This document shows, one piece after another, positions 62,536-64,000 of a DNA stretch of 64,000 nucleotides. Source of the DNA: Planctomycetota bacterium (GTDB taxonomy: Bacteria; Planctomycetota; Phycisphaerae; UBA1845); assembly GCA_016200265.1 (NCBI GenBank), contig JACQFE010000046.1, forward strand, positions 1 to 64,000, read 5' to 3'. Below the pieces are notes generated by a model. It was given only the letters and a program-made list of their open reading frames with translations. It was not told where the DNA came from and did no database searches. The translations under genes were made by a program, and so were the position numbers. Every line of letters begins with the position of its first letter. Position 1 is the stretch's first letter.

Positions 62536-64000
62536 ATGGCGAAGCAACTTGTCAACCCAATCGAGCGCCACGTTGAAAAGTTGGTTCTCGCGATCACGGG
62601 CCTGGTGCTTCTTTATACCATCGCGTTTTATTTGATCACCACCCCGAACACACTGGAACTGGGGACCGACAAAGTCACTCCACAAACGATTGATTCCAAG
62701 GTGGCGGCGAAGGGAAGCGAGACGCTTGAGCGAATCCGCGCCACTCAGACCAAAGTAACGGCACTTGATCCGGTTTTCCCGAAATTTGCGGGATCGTTGG
62801 CGCCGCTTGACGGAAAGCCGCTGCCTCCGGCGGTGTTTGTGAACCCGGATGTGCCGTTGTTCGATGTCGTGGGTGGTACCAACAAAGCCAAACTTGCGGC
62901 GGTCCTCGTCCCAGCCAAGCCATTGACGACACAAGGCCGATCGACTTTTTCAATGAGTGTCCAAGGGCAACCCATCAATGTTCCTGTCGATTGGGTCACG
63001 GTGGCGATTGCGTTCGATGTGAAGAAGCAGATTGAGACTTTCAAGAAGGCCTACGGCGCGATGAGAATGGATGTCGTGTACGGCCTTCCGGAGCTTCAGC
63101 GACGCACACGCCACGCGGACGGAACCTGGTCGGATGGCGATTGGAAGGATATTGCGGCGTCACCCGCCGCCAACCCGCCAAGAGAACCGCGATTTGAGTT
63201 TGCGGAAGGCGCCGGTCAGGCGAGCGCTTCAAAAGAAGACGATAAGAATCGCGAAAAGTTTGTGAGCATTCTTCGCGAGCCGCTTTTGCAACGAGAGCTT
63301 GTCCGGCCGCGAATGCACACTCGCGTGAACGGTGCGATTTGGAAATTTCCTTTGTTCGGCACGTACCGTGAAGTGCTCCTGATGGACGACGAGCTTGTGC
63401 GGCCCAACGATCCGCCTGCGAACGAGCCGGAGGATCTTTATGGGTTGGCCGGAGCGCCTGCCAAGGGGGTGACGACGGCCCCAAAAACTCCTGAAGCGGC
63501 ATTGACCCAGGAGCTGGAAGAGGCTCAGCGATTGCTGAAATCGGGATTGGCGGACCTGTCCGAAGAACTCGCCACTCAGGCGTATAACAAGGGCAAGGAC
63601 GTGCGAGATGCGAAAGATGCGAATCCGGCTTTGAAGCAAAAGGCCGAGAAGTTCATGAAGGATGCGGAACAGGCCATCAAGGACATTCATCGAGAGGTTG
63701 CAAGTGGTGGGAAAAACAAGCCTGCGGCCAAACCCGGTGGCGAATCACCGGACGTCAAACCCCCGCGAACGACGCATTTGACCATGCAGGAGATTTGGAT
63801 CCACGACGCCGGGCGGGACAGTATCCGCGCAGGAGAAACATACCAATACCGCATGAAAGTTCGGTTATTCAATATGCTGGCGGGCTTGCCGGATAAGATG
63901 GAAAACCCCAAGGATGCGGCGAAGATTTACCTCAGCAGCGAATGGTCGGAGCCTACCGAACCGGTGACGATCGAACCGTCCTCATACTTTTTCGTGACCG
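62536..64000 (+). CDS. inner-membrane pilus/secretion assembly protein, C-terminus outside window
   Basis: ATG 62536 begins MAKQLVNPIERHVEKLVLAI; GGAGG is 15 bases upstream. The frame is open to the window end (at least 488 residues), so the gene is partial. One helix at about 17-37 (LVLAITGLVLLYTIAFYLI) anchors a large periplasmic region. An extended proline-containing stretch follows, and residues about 275-400 are helical with coiled-coil character (LTQELEEAQRLLKSGLADL). Near the edge is RAGETYQYRMKVRLFNMLAG, which looks like the start of a beta domain. It probably belongs to the same assembly platform as its two upstream neighbours. No firm family. Confidence 0.6.
   Translation, partial: MAKQLVNPIERHVEKLVLAITGLVLLYTIAFYLITTPNTLELGTDKVTPQTIDSKVAAKGSETLERIRATQTKVTALDPVFPKFAGSLAPLDGKPLPPAVFVNPDVPLFDVVGGTNKAKLAAVLVPAKPLTTQGRSTFSMSVQGQPINVPVDWVTVAIAFDVKKQIETFKKAYGAMRMDVVYGLPELQRRTRHADGTWSDGDWKDIAASPAANPPREPRFEFAEGAGQASASKEDDKNREKFVSILREPLLQRELVRPRMHTRVNGAIWKFPLFGTYREVLLMDDELVRPNDPPANEPEDLYGLAGAPAKGVTTAPKTPEAALTQELEEAQRLLKSGLADLSEELATQAYNKGKDVRDAKDANPALKQKAEKFMKDAEQAIKDIHREVASGGKNKPAAKPGGESPDVKPPRTTHLTMQEIWIHDAGRDSIRAGETYQYRMKVRLFNMLAGLPDKMENPKDAAKIYLSSEWSEPTEPVTIEPSSYFFVT

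Overview
The window looks like a chromosomal segment of a Planctomycetota bacterium. This is an inference from content: large secreted Cys-rich proteins with dockerin-type EF hands and Asp-Cys-Asn-x-Asn-Gly repeats, PEP-CTERM and IPTL-CTERM tails, a bacterial deoxyhypusine-synthase homologue near a pyruvoyl arginine decarboxylase, and an extended PilM. The DNA is moderately GC-rich by eye.

Layout. 0-7 kb: tail of an IS1595-type transposase, a sugar-isomerase-like TIM barrel, a GNAT-like protein, an amidohydrolase carrying in-frame palindromic inserts, and two exported PDZ proteins (alpha/beta hydrolase; aspartyl protease). 7-23 kb: a block of extracellular proteins: a coupled pair on the minus strand (DCNxNG-repeat/dockerin protein, then a VWA-cohesin-HYR-dockerin protein), a 2172-residue protein made of about 64 four-cysteine repeats with an IPTL-CTERM tail, a P-domain PEP-CTERM protein, and a 936-residue secreted protein. 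23-38 kb: mostly housekeeping: an aldolase/SDR fusion, two tandem cyclophilin-FKBP fusions, a secreted GyrI-like protein, accA, lipA, fic, tmk-holB-ridA, pheT and tRNA-Glu(CTC). 37.8-41.2 kb: an accessory island next to the tRNA with an XRE regulator, vsr, a truncated Eco29kI-type nuclease, an Mrr-type nuclease and a truncated C5-cytosine methyltransferase, i.e. a decayed restriction-modification system. 41.3-45 kb: an iron-permease-like protein and a polyamine pair (pyruvoyl arginine decarboxylase, deoxyhypusine-synthase-like), then repeat-rich DNA. 45-57 kb: a diguanylate cyclase coupled to an acidic/proline-rich protein, nadE, a prenyltransferase-like exported protein, a SMUG1-like glycosylase, a receiver-like protein, dprA and acetoacetyl-CoA synthetase. 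57-59 kb: a Tat-exported DUF362 protein flanked by three paralogous 28-residue membrane microproteins, two of them a clear tandem duplication, with terminator-like hairpins. 59-64 kb: type IV pilus/type II secretion inner-membrane genes starting with an apparent PilM-PilN fusion; the last gene runs off the window.

The best candidate for something undescribed is the microprotein/DUF362 cluster (56.95-58.78 kb); a fourth similar peptide sits beside tRNA-Glu. Other notable points are the in-frame palindromic inserts in two enzymes, the tandem dual immunophilins with a degenerate second FKBP domain, and the superrepeat structure of the giant Cys-rich protein. All functional names come from reading motifs; no database search was run.
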